Origin: an uncultured Sphingomonas sp.
GTDB lineage: Bacteria; Pseudomonadota; Alphaproteobacteria; Sphingomonadales; Sphingomonadaceae
Direction of reading: 5' to 3'
DNA: 10,970 bases
Assembly (NCBI GenBank): GCA_934555855.1
Contig: CAKTFL010000031.1
Location: 1-10,970, forward strand
Shown: positions 1 through 5,689 of the stretch, piece after piece
Position numbering within the stretch: position 1 is the first letter of the stretch
Layout of the letters: each line of letters begins with the position of its first letter
Program-made: the position numbers and the translations under genes
Notes under the pieces: model-generated
Told to the model about the DNA's origin: nothing
The model's database searches: none
The model's input: the letters and a program-made list of their open reading frames with translations, nothing else

Positions 1-673
1 TGACGACGTTGATCGTCGCGCCGATGCCGCCGGAGGGCACCGCGGCGCGGCCGGTCTTGTAGACCTCCAGCGTGCGGACGCCCTCTGACGCAAGGTTGGA
101 AAAGTCGAAAGAACGGCTCGACCCCTGCGCCGTGTCGGCATTCTGGTCGCCGCCGACGACCGAAATGGCGGAGGTGGCTAGCTGGCGGCCGTTCAGCGTG
201 ACCAGGTTGTAGCTCGGGCCGAATCCACGGACCGTGACCTGTGACCCTTCGCCATTGGTGCGGTTGATCGACACACCGGTGATGCGCTGGAGCGATTCGG
301 CGAGGTTAGTGTCCGGGAACTTGCCGATATCCTCGGCGGAAATCGCGTCCACCACGCCGGTCGAGTTGCGCTTGATCGCGATCGACCGTTCAAGGCTGGC
401 GCGGATGCCGGTGACAACGACTTCGTTGCCGCTATCTGCCGTGGCCGCCGATTCGGACGAGGGCGCGGTCTGCGGTGTGTCGAGTTGGCCCGCTGCGTTG
501 CTGGCGTCCGCCTGAACGCCCGGGGCAGTGGTCGGTTGAGCGTTGGTCGCTTCTGCGCCTTGCTGCTCCTGCGTCTGCGCGATCGCGACGCCTGGTGCGA
601 CAAGACAGGTGGCCATGGCGACAATAGACGCCGAGCGCGCAAGCACCGGCGAAAGACCGAAGCCCTTCATCAT
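1..673 (-). CDS. TonB-dependent receptor, N-terminal part (cut by window edge)
   Basis: Outer-membrane TonB-dependent transporter; only the first 224 codons are in the window and the beta-barrel lies beyond the left edge. The frame begins with two Met codons (673 and 670). A signal peptide follows, with hydrophobic core around residues 10-32 and likely cleavage after the Ala in AIA|Q near residue 32. Next is a Gln/Ala/Thr/Pro-rich linker of about 50 residues, a TonB-box-like EVVVTG at 84-89, and a plug domain with SIAIKRNSTGVVDAIS, EDIGKFPDTNLAESLQRITG and VTVRGFGP. These match the large Xanthomonas/Caulobacter-type receptor family, often used for carbohydrate or siderophore uptake; the substrate cannot be told here. 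A GGGGGAA ribosome site (675-681) sits too close to the first ATG, so the second ATG at 670 may be the real start. Candidate operators lie upstream at 687-705 and 744-757. Family call is confident; substrate is unknown. Confidence 0.93.
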   Translation of the reverse strand, partial: MMKGFGLSPVLARSASIVAMATCLVAPGVAIAQTQEQQGAEATNAQPTTAPGVQADASNAAGQLDTPQTAPSSESAATADSGNEVVVTGIRASLERSIAIKRNSTGVVDAISAEDIGKFPDTNLAESLQRITGVSINRTNGEGSQVTVRGFGPSYNLVTLNGRQLATSAISVVGGDQNADTAQGSSRSFDFSNLASEGVRTLEVYKTGRAAVPSGGIGATINVV

Positions 674-686
674 CTTCCCCCAAATT

Positions 687-705
687 CACGATCCCTGTGA
701 TCGTG
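687..705. promoter_or_regulatory. Perfect inverted repeat in the receptor leader
   Basis: CACGATC (687-693) and GATCGTG (699-705) form a perfect 7-bp inverted repeat around CCTGT. It ends 13 nt before the receptor's first ATG. It could be a DNA operator, or a hairpin in the mRNA leader just upstream of the GGGGGAA ribosome site. The sequence alone does not decide between these. Confidence 0.5.
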
Positions 706-743
706 TCTCGTTTGCCGTTGCCCTGTTGAGCCGACGGCTTGGC

Positions 744-757
744 TGATACCGCTAACA
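744..757 (-). promoter_or_regulatory. LacI-family-like operator upstream of the TonB-dependent receptor
   Basis: TGATACCGCTAACA (minus strand TGTTAGCGGTATCA) is an imperfect palindrome with the central CG typical of LacI-family operators; five of seven half-site positions pair. It differs at two of 14 positions from the XylR box TGGTAGCGCTAACA that I recall from Xanthomonas carbohydrate-uptake receptor genes. It lies about 70 nt before the receptor start codon, just downstream of a TTGACA-like element, where a repressor would block transcription. Function is inferred; no LacI gene is in the window. Confidence 0.5.
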
Positions 758-770
758 CATCCAAAATGAC

Positions 771-776
771 TGTCAA
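771..776 (-). promoter_or_regulatory. Candidate -35 element for the TonB-dependent receptor
   Basis: TGTCAA on the plus strand reads TTGACA on the minus strand, a perfect sigma-70 -35 hexamer, in the direction of the receptor gene. No clear -10 hexamer is found at 16-18 nt spacing; the expected position falls inside the LacI-like palindrome. This is therefore a candidate only. Confidence 0.35.
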
Positions 777-1039
777 CGCGCATATTGTGCTGCGCTGCGG
801 CGATACTTGCAACTTGGAAACATCAACTCAGACTATTGTCTATCGCCGGCCATGCTTTCGCACTGCAACGCTGCGTGCATTGATCTTATCTGGGCCGGCA
901 CAATCTGGCCCTACAAATAGTGCCCTCGATTTTGTCACAACCCGGCTTTTCGACGGCATTGCGCGGGTCATGCCGGCTTAGGCATCGGGGCGGGCGTGGA
1001 GGAAAGCGTCCCAACTCCGGACAGGCGGTAATTAACCCC

Positions 1040-1065
1040 GTTTACGGCTGGGAAGAAACGTAAAC
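1040..1065. promoter_or_regulatory. Inverted repeat GTTTACG / CGTAAAC upstream of the small membrane-protein gene
   Basis: GTTTACG (1040-1046) and CGTAAAC (1059-1065) are perfect 7-bp inverted repeats with a 12-nt spacer, ending 20 nt before the ATG at 1085. The half-site spacing (about two helical turns) would suit a dimeric DNA-binding protein. A role as operator is inference. Confidence 0.35.
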
Positions 1066-1075
1066 AAACCGTTAA
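1061..1075 (+). promoter_or_regulatory. Possible CtrA-binding site (TAAA-N7-TTAA)
   Basis: TAAA (1061-1064), seven bases, then TTAA (1072-1075) matches the alphaproteobacterial CtrA consensus TTAA-N7-TTAA at seven of eight positions. A second TTAA is at 1032-1035. It lies 9 nt before the start of the small membrane-protein gene, so binding there would cover its promoter. CtrA controls cell-cycle and surface functions in this class; use here is a guess from the motif. Confidence 0.3.
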
Positions 1076-1084
1076 TCACCGTGC

Positions 1085-1264
1085 ATGACGCCGCACATGA
1101 CCCGCCGACTTGTCCTGACCAACGAAGCTGCCCGTCATCCCTTTCGGCGCAGCTTGCCACCGCCCGTCATCACTTGCCGCCCGCCGCGCACGGCCGAGGA
1201 CTGGCAGCTGTTCCTGCTGAGCTTCACGGCCTTTTTCATTTGCCTCTACACATTCCTGCTCTGA
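1085..1264 (+). CDS. Small tail-anchored membrane protein, function unknown
   Basis: A 59-codon gene. The N-terminal half is basic and polar (MTRRLVLTNEAARHPFRRSL at residues 5-24), followed by a Pro-rich stretch and RTAEDW. The protein ends in one hydrophobic segment (LFLLSFTAFFICLYTFLL, residues 42-59) that runs to the last residue. This suggests a tail-anchored inner-membrane protein with a cytoplasmic N-terminus. The pattern resembles short unnamed proteins I associate with sphingomonad genomes, but I know no function. Neither candidate start (1085 or 1097) has a clear ribosome site, so leaderless translation is possible. The MTRR start at 1097 (55 residues) is equally plausible. The upstream AT-rich promoter-like region and the downstream stem-loop at 1296-1319 support a real transcription unit. 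Confidence 0.65.
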   Translation: MTPHMTRRLVLTNEAARHPFRRSLPPPVITCRPPRTAEDWQLFLLSFTAFFICLYTFLL

Positions 1265-1295
1265 GCCGGGCCGGCCTTTGGCCAGCACCGCCCCA

Positions 1296-1319
1296 GAAAC
1301 TCGCTCGTTAGCGGGTTTC
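1296..1319. terminator. Stem-loop between convergent genes, probable bidirectional terminator
   Basis: GAAACTCGCT (1296-1305) pairs with AGCGGGTTTC (1310-1319) over ten base pairs with one T:G wobble, loop CGTT. It sits in the 65-nt gap between the small membrane-protein stop and the MFS gene stop. There is no long T-run, so efficiency is uncertain, but the position suits both genes. Confidence 0.6.
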
Positions 1320-1329
1320 GGACAGACGC

Positions 1330-2619
1330 TCAGTCGCAGGCGAGGTGGAGGCGGTAAGCGATCCAGGCGCTGATCACGCACATGCCTGCGACCACCAGCA
1401 GCATGTTCTCCGGCGAGACGCCGGCCCGCGACACCAGCAGCACGGCCACCGCGCCCAGCGTCATCGCGCCCGAATTGACGACGTTGTTCGCCGCCACGGT
1501 GCGGGCGGTCTGGTCCTTTTCGACGGTGGTGGTGAGGAATGCGTAGAGCGGCACCACGAACATGCCGCCGGTGATGGCGATGGCGAGCAGGGAGCCCAGC
1601 ACCGGCAGGGCCGCCGGCTGTGCGACAAAGGCGCTCCATCCGTAAAGCTGTCCGGCCGGCGCCGGCGTCCACTGTCGCACCAGGATGGAGAACAGCACCA
1701 CGAACCCGCCCATCGCGATAACGGATGCCGGTGAATAGCGCGCCGAGATGCGCCCCTTCAGCAGCGTGTTGACCACCACGGAGCCGATCGCGACCCCGAT
1801 CGAGAAGATGGCGATGACGCCGCTCGCCACTCGCTCGTCGGCGGTGAGGACGTTCTTCACCAGCGGCGGGAAGACGATGATGAGCACCGACCCGATCGTC
1901 CAGAAGAAGCTGATCGCGCAGATCGCCAGGAACAGGCGCGGGATGTGCAGCGTCGCCCGGATCAGCCGCCAGGACGAGGTGAGGGGGTTGTAGTTGAGCG
2001 CCAGCGGCGGCCCCTCGCGCGGCGCGGGCGGCACCTGCCGGCCGGTCCACCAGCCAAGGAGGGCGACCGCCATTACCGCGATCGCGGCGCCGTCGACGCT
2101 GATCCAGCCGGCCACCACCGTGCCCATCAGGATCGCCAGATAGGTGCCCGCCTCCACCAGCCCCGTGCCGCCCAGCACGTCGCCGGCCGGCAGATGCTGC
2201 GGCAGGATCGCGTATTTGATCGGACCGAAGAAGGTGGAGTGCACGCCCAGCAGGAACACCGCACCCAGCATCAGGCCGATGCCGAGCCCCGAATGTCCCG
2301 ATCGCGCCACGATCAGCCCCAGCGCCCCCAGAGCCATGATCGCTATCTCCGCCGTTTTCACCAGGCGGATGATGCGCGCCTTGTCATGGCTGTCCGCCAA
2401 CTGCCCCGCCAGCGCCGACAGGAGAAAGAAGGGCAGGATGCCGATGCCGGTCGCCAGCGCGTTGAAGTTCGCCTCAACGCTCGCATCGTTGAACACGGCG
2501 TAGGTGGCGTACAGCACCATGGACGTCTTGAAGAGATTGTCGTTGAAGGCGCCCAGAAATTGGGCGACGAACAAGGGAAGGAAGCGCCGCTGCTTCAACA
2601 ACCCTAAAGCATTGATCAT
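1330..2619 (-). CDS. MFS transporter, lysophospholipid-transporter (LplT) type
   Basis: Inner-membrane major facilitator of 429 residues, consistent with 12 membrane segments. The start MINALGLLKQRRFLPLFVAQ at 2619 is chosen because membrane segment 1 follows at once. The longer open frame would run into pgsA on the other strand, and its extra 59 residues are not membrane-like. FLGAFNDNLFKTSMVLY in helix 1 is the mark of the LplT/Aas-linked branch, which flips lysophospholipids such as lyso-PE and lyso-PG back into the cell for re-acylation. HDKARIIRLVK in the 2-3 loop fits the MFS motif A region. In many bacteria this domain is fused to an acyltransferase (Aas); here it stands alone. It is divergent from pgsA, giving a phospholipid-related pair. 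Substrate is inferred from the family; general MFS assignment is firm. Confidence 0.85.
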   Translation of the reverse strand: MINALGLLKQRRFLPLFVAQFLGAFNDNLFKTSMVLYATYAVFNDASVEANFNALATGIGILPFFLLSALAGQLADSHDKARIIRLVKTAEIAIMALGALGLIVARSGHSGLGIGLMLGAVFLLGVHSTFFGPIKYAILPQHLPAGDVLGGTGLVEAGTYLAILMGTVVAGWISVDGAAIAVMAVALLGWWTGRQVPPAPREGPPLALNYNPLTSSWRLIRATLHIPRLFLAICAISFFWTIGSVLIIVFPPLVKNVLTADERVASGVIAIFSIGVAIGSVVVNTLLKGRISARYSPASVIAMGGFVVLFSILVRQWTPAPAGQLYGWSAFVAQPAALPVLGSLLAIAITGGMFVVPLYAFLTTTVEKDQTARTVAANNVVNSGAMTLGAVAVLLVSRAGVSPENMLLVVAGMCVISAWIAYRLHLACD

Positions 2620-2770
2620 GGGTAGTAGCGGCCCCGCTGTTCCTGACGAAAGGCGGCATAGCGGAGCGCCCCGGCCAGCGCCAATGCCAAACGCGGATGG
2701 TGTCGGGACATGAGGGCGGGATCGGTGGCGGGCGTTTCGCTGCGGCGCAAACTCCGCTAGGGCGGCAGCG

Positions 2771-3247
2771 ATGCTGTCGTTGCCCAACCTGCTCACGCTT
2801 TCCCGTATCGTGGCGGTGCCACTCTTGGTCGGCTTGCTGTGGTGGCCCGCCTGGGAGCTGGGCTATGCCCTCGCCTTCGCGCTGTACTGCCTCATGGGCG
2901 TGACCGACTATTTCGACGGCTATCTGGCGCGGGCGAACGGTGCCGTGTCGCGGCTGGGCATCTTCCTCGATCCGATCGCGGACAAGATCATGGTCGCGGC
3001 GGTGATCCTGATCCTGGTCGGCACCCGCGACATCATGGGGCTGCACGTCATTGCCGCGCTGGTCATCCTGCTGCGTGAGATCGCCGTGTCGGGCCTGCGC
3101 GAGCTGGGCGGGCTGATCCTGGCGGGGGCGCTGCCCGATTGGGCATGGATCAAGACGGTTGCGCTCGCCAGCCTGTGGGGGGCGGCGGCGCTGACGCTGG
3201 TGACGGGCTGGGATTACCTGCGCGTCGGCCTGAAGCATATGGACTGA
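2771..3247 (+). CDS. pgsA: CDP-diacylglycerol-glycerol-3-phosphate 3-phosphatidyltransferase, with an internal deletion
   Basis: Membrane enzyme that makes phosphatidylglycerol phosphate from CDP-diacylglycerol and glycerol 3-phosphate. The start is the ATG at 2771 (MLSLPNLLTLSRI, typical N-terminus), with a weak GGCGG ahead. The CDP-alcohol phosphotransferase signature is complete: D46, D49-G50, A53-R54, G63, D67 and D71. REIAVSGLRE (102-111) is the PgsA-specific motif. After E111 the protein jumps straight to LGGLILAGALPDWAW. The usual segment of about 24-26 residues, which holds the conserved (G/A)K-x-KT-x-x-Q region in E. coli and relatives, is absent. Total length is 158, against about 180-190 for the family. 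The frame stays open, so this is an in-frame loss near 3101-3110. Catalytic residues are intact, but a helix-loop is missing, so activity is uncertain. It heads a tight cluster with moaD and moaE. Confidence 0.9.
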   Translation: MLSLPNLLTLSRIVAVPLLVGLLWWPAWELGYALAFALYCLMGVTDYFDGYLARANGAVSRLGIFLDPIADKIMVAAVILILVGTRDIMGLHVIAALVILLREIAVSGLRELGGLILAGALPDWAWIKTVALASLWGAAALTLVTGWDYLRVGLKHMD

Positions 3248-3254
3248 GGTCGTT

Positions 3255-3506
3255 ATGCGGGTGCTGTATTTCGCGTGGGTACGGGAGCGGATCGGGACCG
3301 GCGAGGAAACCGTGTCGCCGCCGGCCGAGGTGTCCACCGTGGGCGCGCTGGTCGACTGGCTGGCGGGGCGCAGCGAGGGGCACCGCGCCGCCTTCACCGA
3401 TCGAGCCCGGCTGCGCGCCGCCGTGGACGGCGCCTTCGTGCCCCTCGACGCGCCGATTGCTGGAGCGGACGAGGTCGCAATCTTCCCGCCGGTGACGGGC
3501 GGATGA
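3255..3506 (+). CDS. moaD: Molybdopterin synthase small subunit MoaD
   Basis: Ubiquitin-fold sulfur carrier of 83 residues that, as a C-terminal thiocarboxylate, gives sulfur to precursor Z during molybdenum cofactor synthesis in the cytoplasm. Visible marks are the start MRVLYFAWVRERIG, the middle LRAAVDGAFVPLDAPI and the end DEVAIFPPVTGG. The last two Gly residues are the adenylation and thiocarboxylation site. Length fits the family. GAGGT at 3246-3250, overlapping the pgsA stop, serves as ribosome site four bases before the ATG. The stop overlaps the start of moaE by four bases (ATGA), which fits equal production of the two subunits. Confidence 0.95.
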   Translation: MRVLYFAWVRERIGTGEETVSPPAEVSTVGALVDWLAGRSEGHRAAFTDRARLRAAVDGAFVPLDAPIAGADEVAIFPPVTGG

Positions 3507-3943
3507 TCCGCGTCTTGGTGCAACAGGCCGCGATCGACCTTGCGGCGGAGATGGCCTTGCTGGAGGCGGGCGAGGCCGGCGGCATCGCGACATTCACCGG
3601 CCTGGTCCGGGCGGATGACGGGGTCGAACTGCTGGAGCTGGAGCATTATCCCGGCGTCACGGAGCGGGCGCTGACGGTGCTCGCCAACGAGGCGCGGCGG
3701 CGCTGGTCGCTGGACGCGGCGACGGTCGTTCACCGGGTCGGGCCGATGCGCCCCGGCGAACGGATCGTGTTCGTCGGCACGGCGGCGGCGCACCGGGCGG
3801 CGGCGCTGGAGGCGTGTGCCTATCTGATCGACCGGCTCAAGACCGATGCGCCCTTCTGGAAACGGGAGGTGCGCGGCGCCGACGCGCGCTGGGTCGATCA
3901 GCGCGAGGGTGATCTCGGCGCCACGGCGCGCTGGACGAAATAG
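3503..3943 (+). CDS. moaE: Molybdopterin synthase large (catalytic) subunit MoaE
   Basis: Catalytic subunit, 146 residues, that binds MoaD in a heterotetramer and converts precursor Z to molybdopterin. Family marks are GGIATFTGLVR (26-36), LEHYPGVTE (46-54, usual LEYYPGM), HRVGPMRPGE (77-86) and the active-site stretch DRLKTDAPFWKREV. K113 and K120 have the same seven-residue spacing as the catalytic lysines K119 and K126 of E. coli MoaE. The ATG overlaps the moaD stop in ATGA, indicating translational coupling. moaA, moaB and moaC are not in the window. The gene ends 45 nt before the convergent oxyR stop. Confidence 0.95.
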   Translation: MIRVLVQQAAIDLAAEMALLEAGEAGGIATFTGLVRADDGVELLELEHYPGVTERALTVLANEARRRWSLDAATVVHRVGPMRPGERIVFVGTAAAHRAAALEACAYLIDRLKTDAPFWKREVRGADARWVDQREGDLGATARWTK

Positions 3944-3951
3944 CGGGGCGG

Positions 3952-3986
3952 GGCCGGTCCCAGAACAGGTCCCTGACCGCTCGGCC
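3952..3986. terminator. Weak hairpin between convergent moaE and oxyR
   Basis: GGCC (3952-3955) and GGTC (3956-3959) can pair with GACC (3975-3978) and GGCC (3983-3986), with a four-base bulge. There is no T-run. It is the only structure I see in the 45-nt gap between the two stop codons, so it may end either transcript, but support is weak. A direct repeat GGTCCC also occurs here. Confidence 0.25.
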
Positions 3987-3988
3987 TT

Positions 3989-4888
3989 CTATCGCGCTGC
4001 CGCCAGCGTGCTTGCCAGCAGCTTGAAGTCCGCTTCCCGTGGCGAGGCGCGCCGCCAGACCAGCGCGATCCGGCGGACCGCATGATCGGCGTCGAGCGGC
4101 CGCGCATCGACGCGGGTATGATCGAGGATGCCCGCCTCCACCGCCATGGCCGGCAGCATGGTCACGCCCAGGCCGTTGTCGACCATCTGCACGATGGTGT
4201 GCAGCGACGTGCCGAGCATCGTCGCTTCCGATCGCATTTCCGGCCGCACACAGGCCGCCAGCGCATGTTCGCGTAGGCAGTGCCCGTCCTCCAGCAGCAG
4301 CAGCCGCGTCTCGTCTATGTCGTCGGCCGCCATCGTCGGTCCCTCCGGCAGCTCGCCCGAAGGATAGGCCACGAACAGCCGATCCTCGAACAGCTCCTGG
4401 CAGGCCACCTCGCCACAGGCGTAGGGCAAAGCGAGCAGCACGCAATCGGCGCGGCCATTGTGCAGCGCCTCGCAGGCGGCCGCGCTCGGCTCCTCGCGCA
4501 GGTACAGCTGAAGGTCGGGATAATCGGCGCGAAGCCGTGGCAGGATGCGCGGCAGCATGAACGGCGCGATGGTCGGGATGACGCTCATCCGCATCACCCC
4601 CGACAGCGGCCGGCCGGCCGCGCGGGCCAGGTCGCCCAGTTCCTCCGCTTCGCGCAGCACCCGACGCGCCTTGTCGGCGACCCGCTCGCCGAGCGGCGTG
4701 AAACGGACCACGCGGCGGGTCCGCTCGACCAGCACCACACCGATAAGCGTTTCCAGCTCGCGAATGCCGGCGGACAGGGTCGACTGGGTGACGAAGCACG
4801 CCTCCGCCGCGCGCCCGAAATGGCCGTGATCACGCAGGGCGACCAGGTAATGCAACTGCTTGAGCGTGGGGAGGTAAGTGGTGGGCAT
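3989..4888 (-). CDS. oxyR: LysR-family peroxide sensor/regulator OxyR
   Basis: Cytoplasmic DNA-binding activator of peroxide-defence genes, 299 residues. The N-terminal winged helix-turn-helix covers about residues 5-65 (TLKQLHYLVALRDHGHFGRA, then FVTQSTLSAGIRELE). The rest is the LysR effector domain. The OxyR-specific switch is present: LLLLEDGHCLREHALAAC holds C204 and C213 in the C-x8-C spacing of the E. coli C199-C208 redox pair. The C-terminal half also has TSLHTIVQMVDNGLGVTMLP, typical of OxyR. The start MPTTYLPTLKQ at 4888 matches the usual OxyR N-terminus; an ATG 13 codons upstream (4927) is less likely. No strong ribosome site is seen. The gene is divergent from cysE over about 120 nt, so autoregulation and control of cysE from the shared spacer are possible. 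Confidence 0.93.
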   Translation of the reverse strand: MPTTYLPTLKQLHYLVALRDHGHFGRAAEACFVTQSTLSAGIRELETLIGVVLVERTRRVVRFTPLGERVADKARRVLREAEELGDLARAAGRPLSGVMRMSVIPTIAPFMLPRILPRLRADYPDLQLYLREEPSAAACEALHNGRADCVLLALPYACGEVACQELFEDRLFVAYPSGELPEGPTMAADDIDETRLLLLEDGHCLREHALAACVRPEMRSEATMLGTSLHTIVQMVDNGLGVTMLPAMAVEAGILDHTRVDARPLDADHAVRRIALVWRRASPREADFKLLASTLAAAR

Positions 4889-4943
4889 AGCCGTTCGTGC
4901 GAAATCGGTGCGGCGCGCGCAACCCATGTCGCGGCATCCGGTC

Positions 4944-4968
4944 GCGATTCCCGGCTTCTGGTAATCGC
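4944..4968. promoter_or_regulatory. Inverted repeat in the oxyR-cysE intergenic region
   Basis: GCGATT (4944-4949) and AATCGC (4963-4968) form a perfect 6-bp inverted repeat with a 13-nt spacer, inside the divergent promoter region. LysR-type regulators often bind such imperfect dyads next to their own gene. It does not match the E. coli OxyR four-part ATAG/CTAT pattern, so assignment to OxyR is only a suggestion. Confidence 0.3.
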
Positions 4969-4998
4969 CGGCGCACAAGCCTAAATGCCTCCCTCGAC

Positions 4999-5005
4999 TA
5001 AGGGA
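4999..5005 (+). promoter_or_regulatory. cysE: Ribosome-binding site deciding the cysE start
   Basis: TAAGGGA lies six bases before the ATG at 5012 and directly touches the ATG at 5006. Good spacing favours 5012 as the start over 5006 or the ATG at 4985, which has no ribosome site before it. Confidence 0.55.
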
Positions 5006-5011
5006 ATGCGG

Positions 5012-5689
5012 ATGCCGAGACGATTGGGGGCCTATCTCGACTCGATCCGGGCACGTGATCCGGCGCCGCACTCGCGCGCCGAGATCCTGCTCTATCCGGG
5101 CGTTTGGGCGGTCGGGTTCCACCGCATCGCTCATGCGCTTTACCGCCGTCGGCTGTTCTTGCTGGCAAGGTTGGTCAATCATGTCAGCCGCTGGGCCACG
5201 GCAATCGATATCCATCCCGGCGCCAGGATCGGGCGAAACTTCTTCATCGACCACGGCTTCACGGTGATCGGAGAGACGGCGGAGATCGGCGATGACGTTA
5301 CCATCTACCAGTGCGTGACGCTGGGGGGGACCAGCCCCAATGACGGCGTCGCGGGCAAGCGGCACCCGACCATCGCCGACGGCGCGATCATCGGCTCGGG
5401 CGCGCAGGTGCTGGGGCCGATCCTGGTCGGCCGGCGCGCGCGGATCGGCGCCAATGCCGTGGTGACCCGCGAAGTGCCCGAGGGCGCGGTGATGGTCGGC
5501 ATCCCAGCGCGCCCGACGATGGTGGACGGCGGAGCCGGGCCGGCGCCGCGCTTCGTCCCCTATGGCACGCCGTGCAGCGAGGCGTTCGACCCGCAGACCC
5601 AGAGGCTGGAACTGATGCGCTGCGAGCTGGAAACCATGAGGAAGCGGCTCGACGCGCTGCTTGCGGAAGAAGAGTCGAAGCGCGCCTGA
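5012..5689 (+). CDS. cysE: Serine O-acetyltransferase (short, EpsC-like form)
   Basis: Transfers acetyl from acetyl-CoA to L-serine, the first step of cysteine synthesis; a cytoplasmic left-handed beta-helix enzyme. From 5012 it has 225 residues. It lacks much of the N-terminal helical domain of the 273-residue E. coli CysE and so resembles the shorter EpsC type. Hexapeptide repeats run from about 65 to 165 (IHPGARIGRNFFIDHG, VIGETAEIGDDVTIYQ, VTLGGTSPNDG, IIGSGAQVLGPILVGRRARIG). Likely catalytic and binding residues are D66 and H81 (E. coli D143, H158) and H118 in KRHPTI. The C-terminal 30 residues are charged and probably helical or coiled-coil. Starts at 4985 and 5006 are possible. The stop overlaps the next gene in TGATG. 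Divergent oxyR may influence expression. Confidence 0.92.
   Translation: MPRRLGAYLDSIRARDPAPHSRAEILLYPGVWAVGFHRIAHALYRRRLFLLARLVNHVSRWATAIDIHPGARIGRNFFIDHGFTVIGETAEIGDDVTIYQCVTLGGTSPNDGVAGKRHPTIADGAIIGSGAQVLGPILVGRRARIGANAVVTREVPEGAVMVGIPARPTMVDGGAGPAPRFVPYGTPCSEAFDPQTQRLELMRCELETMRKRLDALLAEEESKRA

Larger units (their letters stand above)
674..1084. other. Gene-free divergent region between the receptor and the small membrane-protein gene
   Basis: About 410 nt with no coding sequence I can support; the open frames here lack family likeness and ribosome sites. The left part holds the receptor's leader hairpin and candidate promoter/operator. The stretch around 790-1000 shows nothing I recognise. 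The right end (1027-1075) is much more AT-rich than its surroundings and holds the CtrA-like and inverted-repeat elements listed separately. Transcription probably diverges from this region. Confidence 0.6.

Noticed and set aside
770..775. CTGTCA near the receptor promoter as a Pho box
   Set aside because: Only one half-site is present; the expected second CTGTCA-like repeat 11 bases away is missing, and the bases also serve as the TTGACA element on the other strand.
739..981. Plus-strand open frame of 80 codons in the gene-free region
   Set aside because: No ribosome site, no recognisable pattern, and it runs through the candidate promoter and operator of the divergent receptor.
1945..2607. 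Plus-strand open frame (220 codons) opposite the MFS transporter
   Set aside because: Composition is dominated by Arg, Gln, His and Asp with no fold-like pattern, opposite a convincing membrane transporter.
2620..2796. N-terminal extension of the MFS gene to 2796
   Set aside because: The extra 59 residues are Arg/Pro-rich, do not look like the family, and would overlap the pgsA start on the other strand; MINALGLLKQ at 2619 is the natural start.
2474..3793. Long minus-strand open frame (439 codons) across pgsA, moaD and moaE
   Set aside because: It lies antisense to three well-recognised genes, its product is rich in Arg, Gln, Pro and His without domain likeness, and it is explained by high GC third positions of the genes opposite.
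4889..5365. N-terminal extension of oxyR to 5365
   Set aside because: It would run through the start and catalytic part of cysE on the opposite strand and has no likeness to LysR-family proteins.
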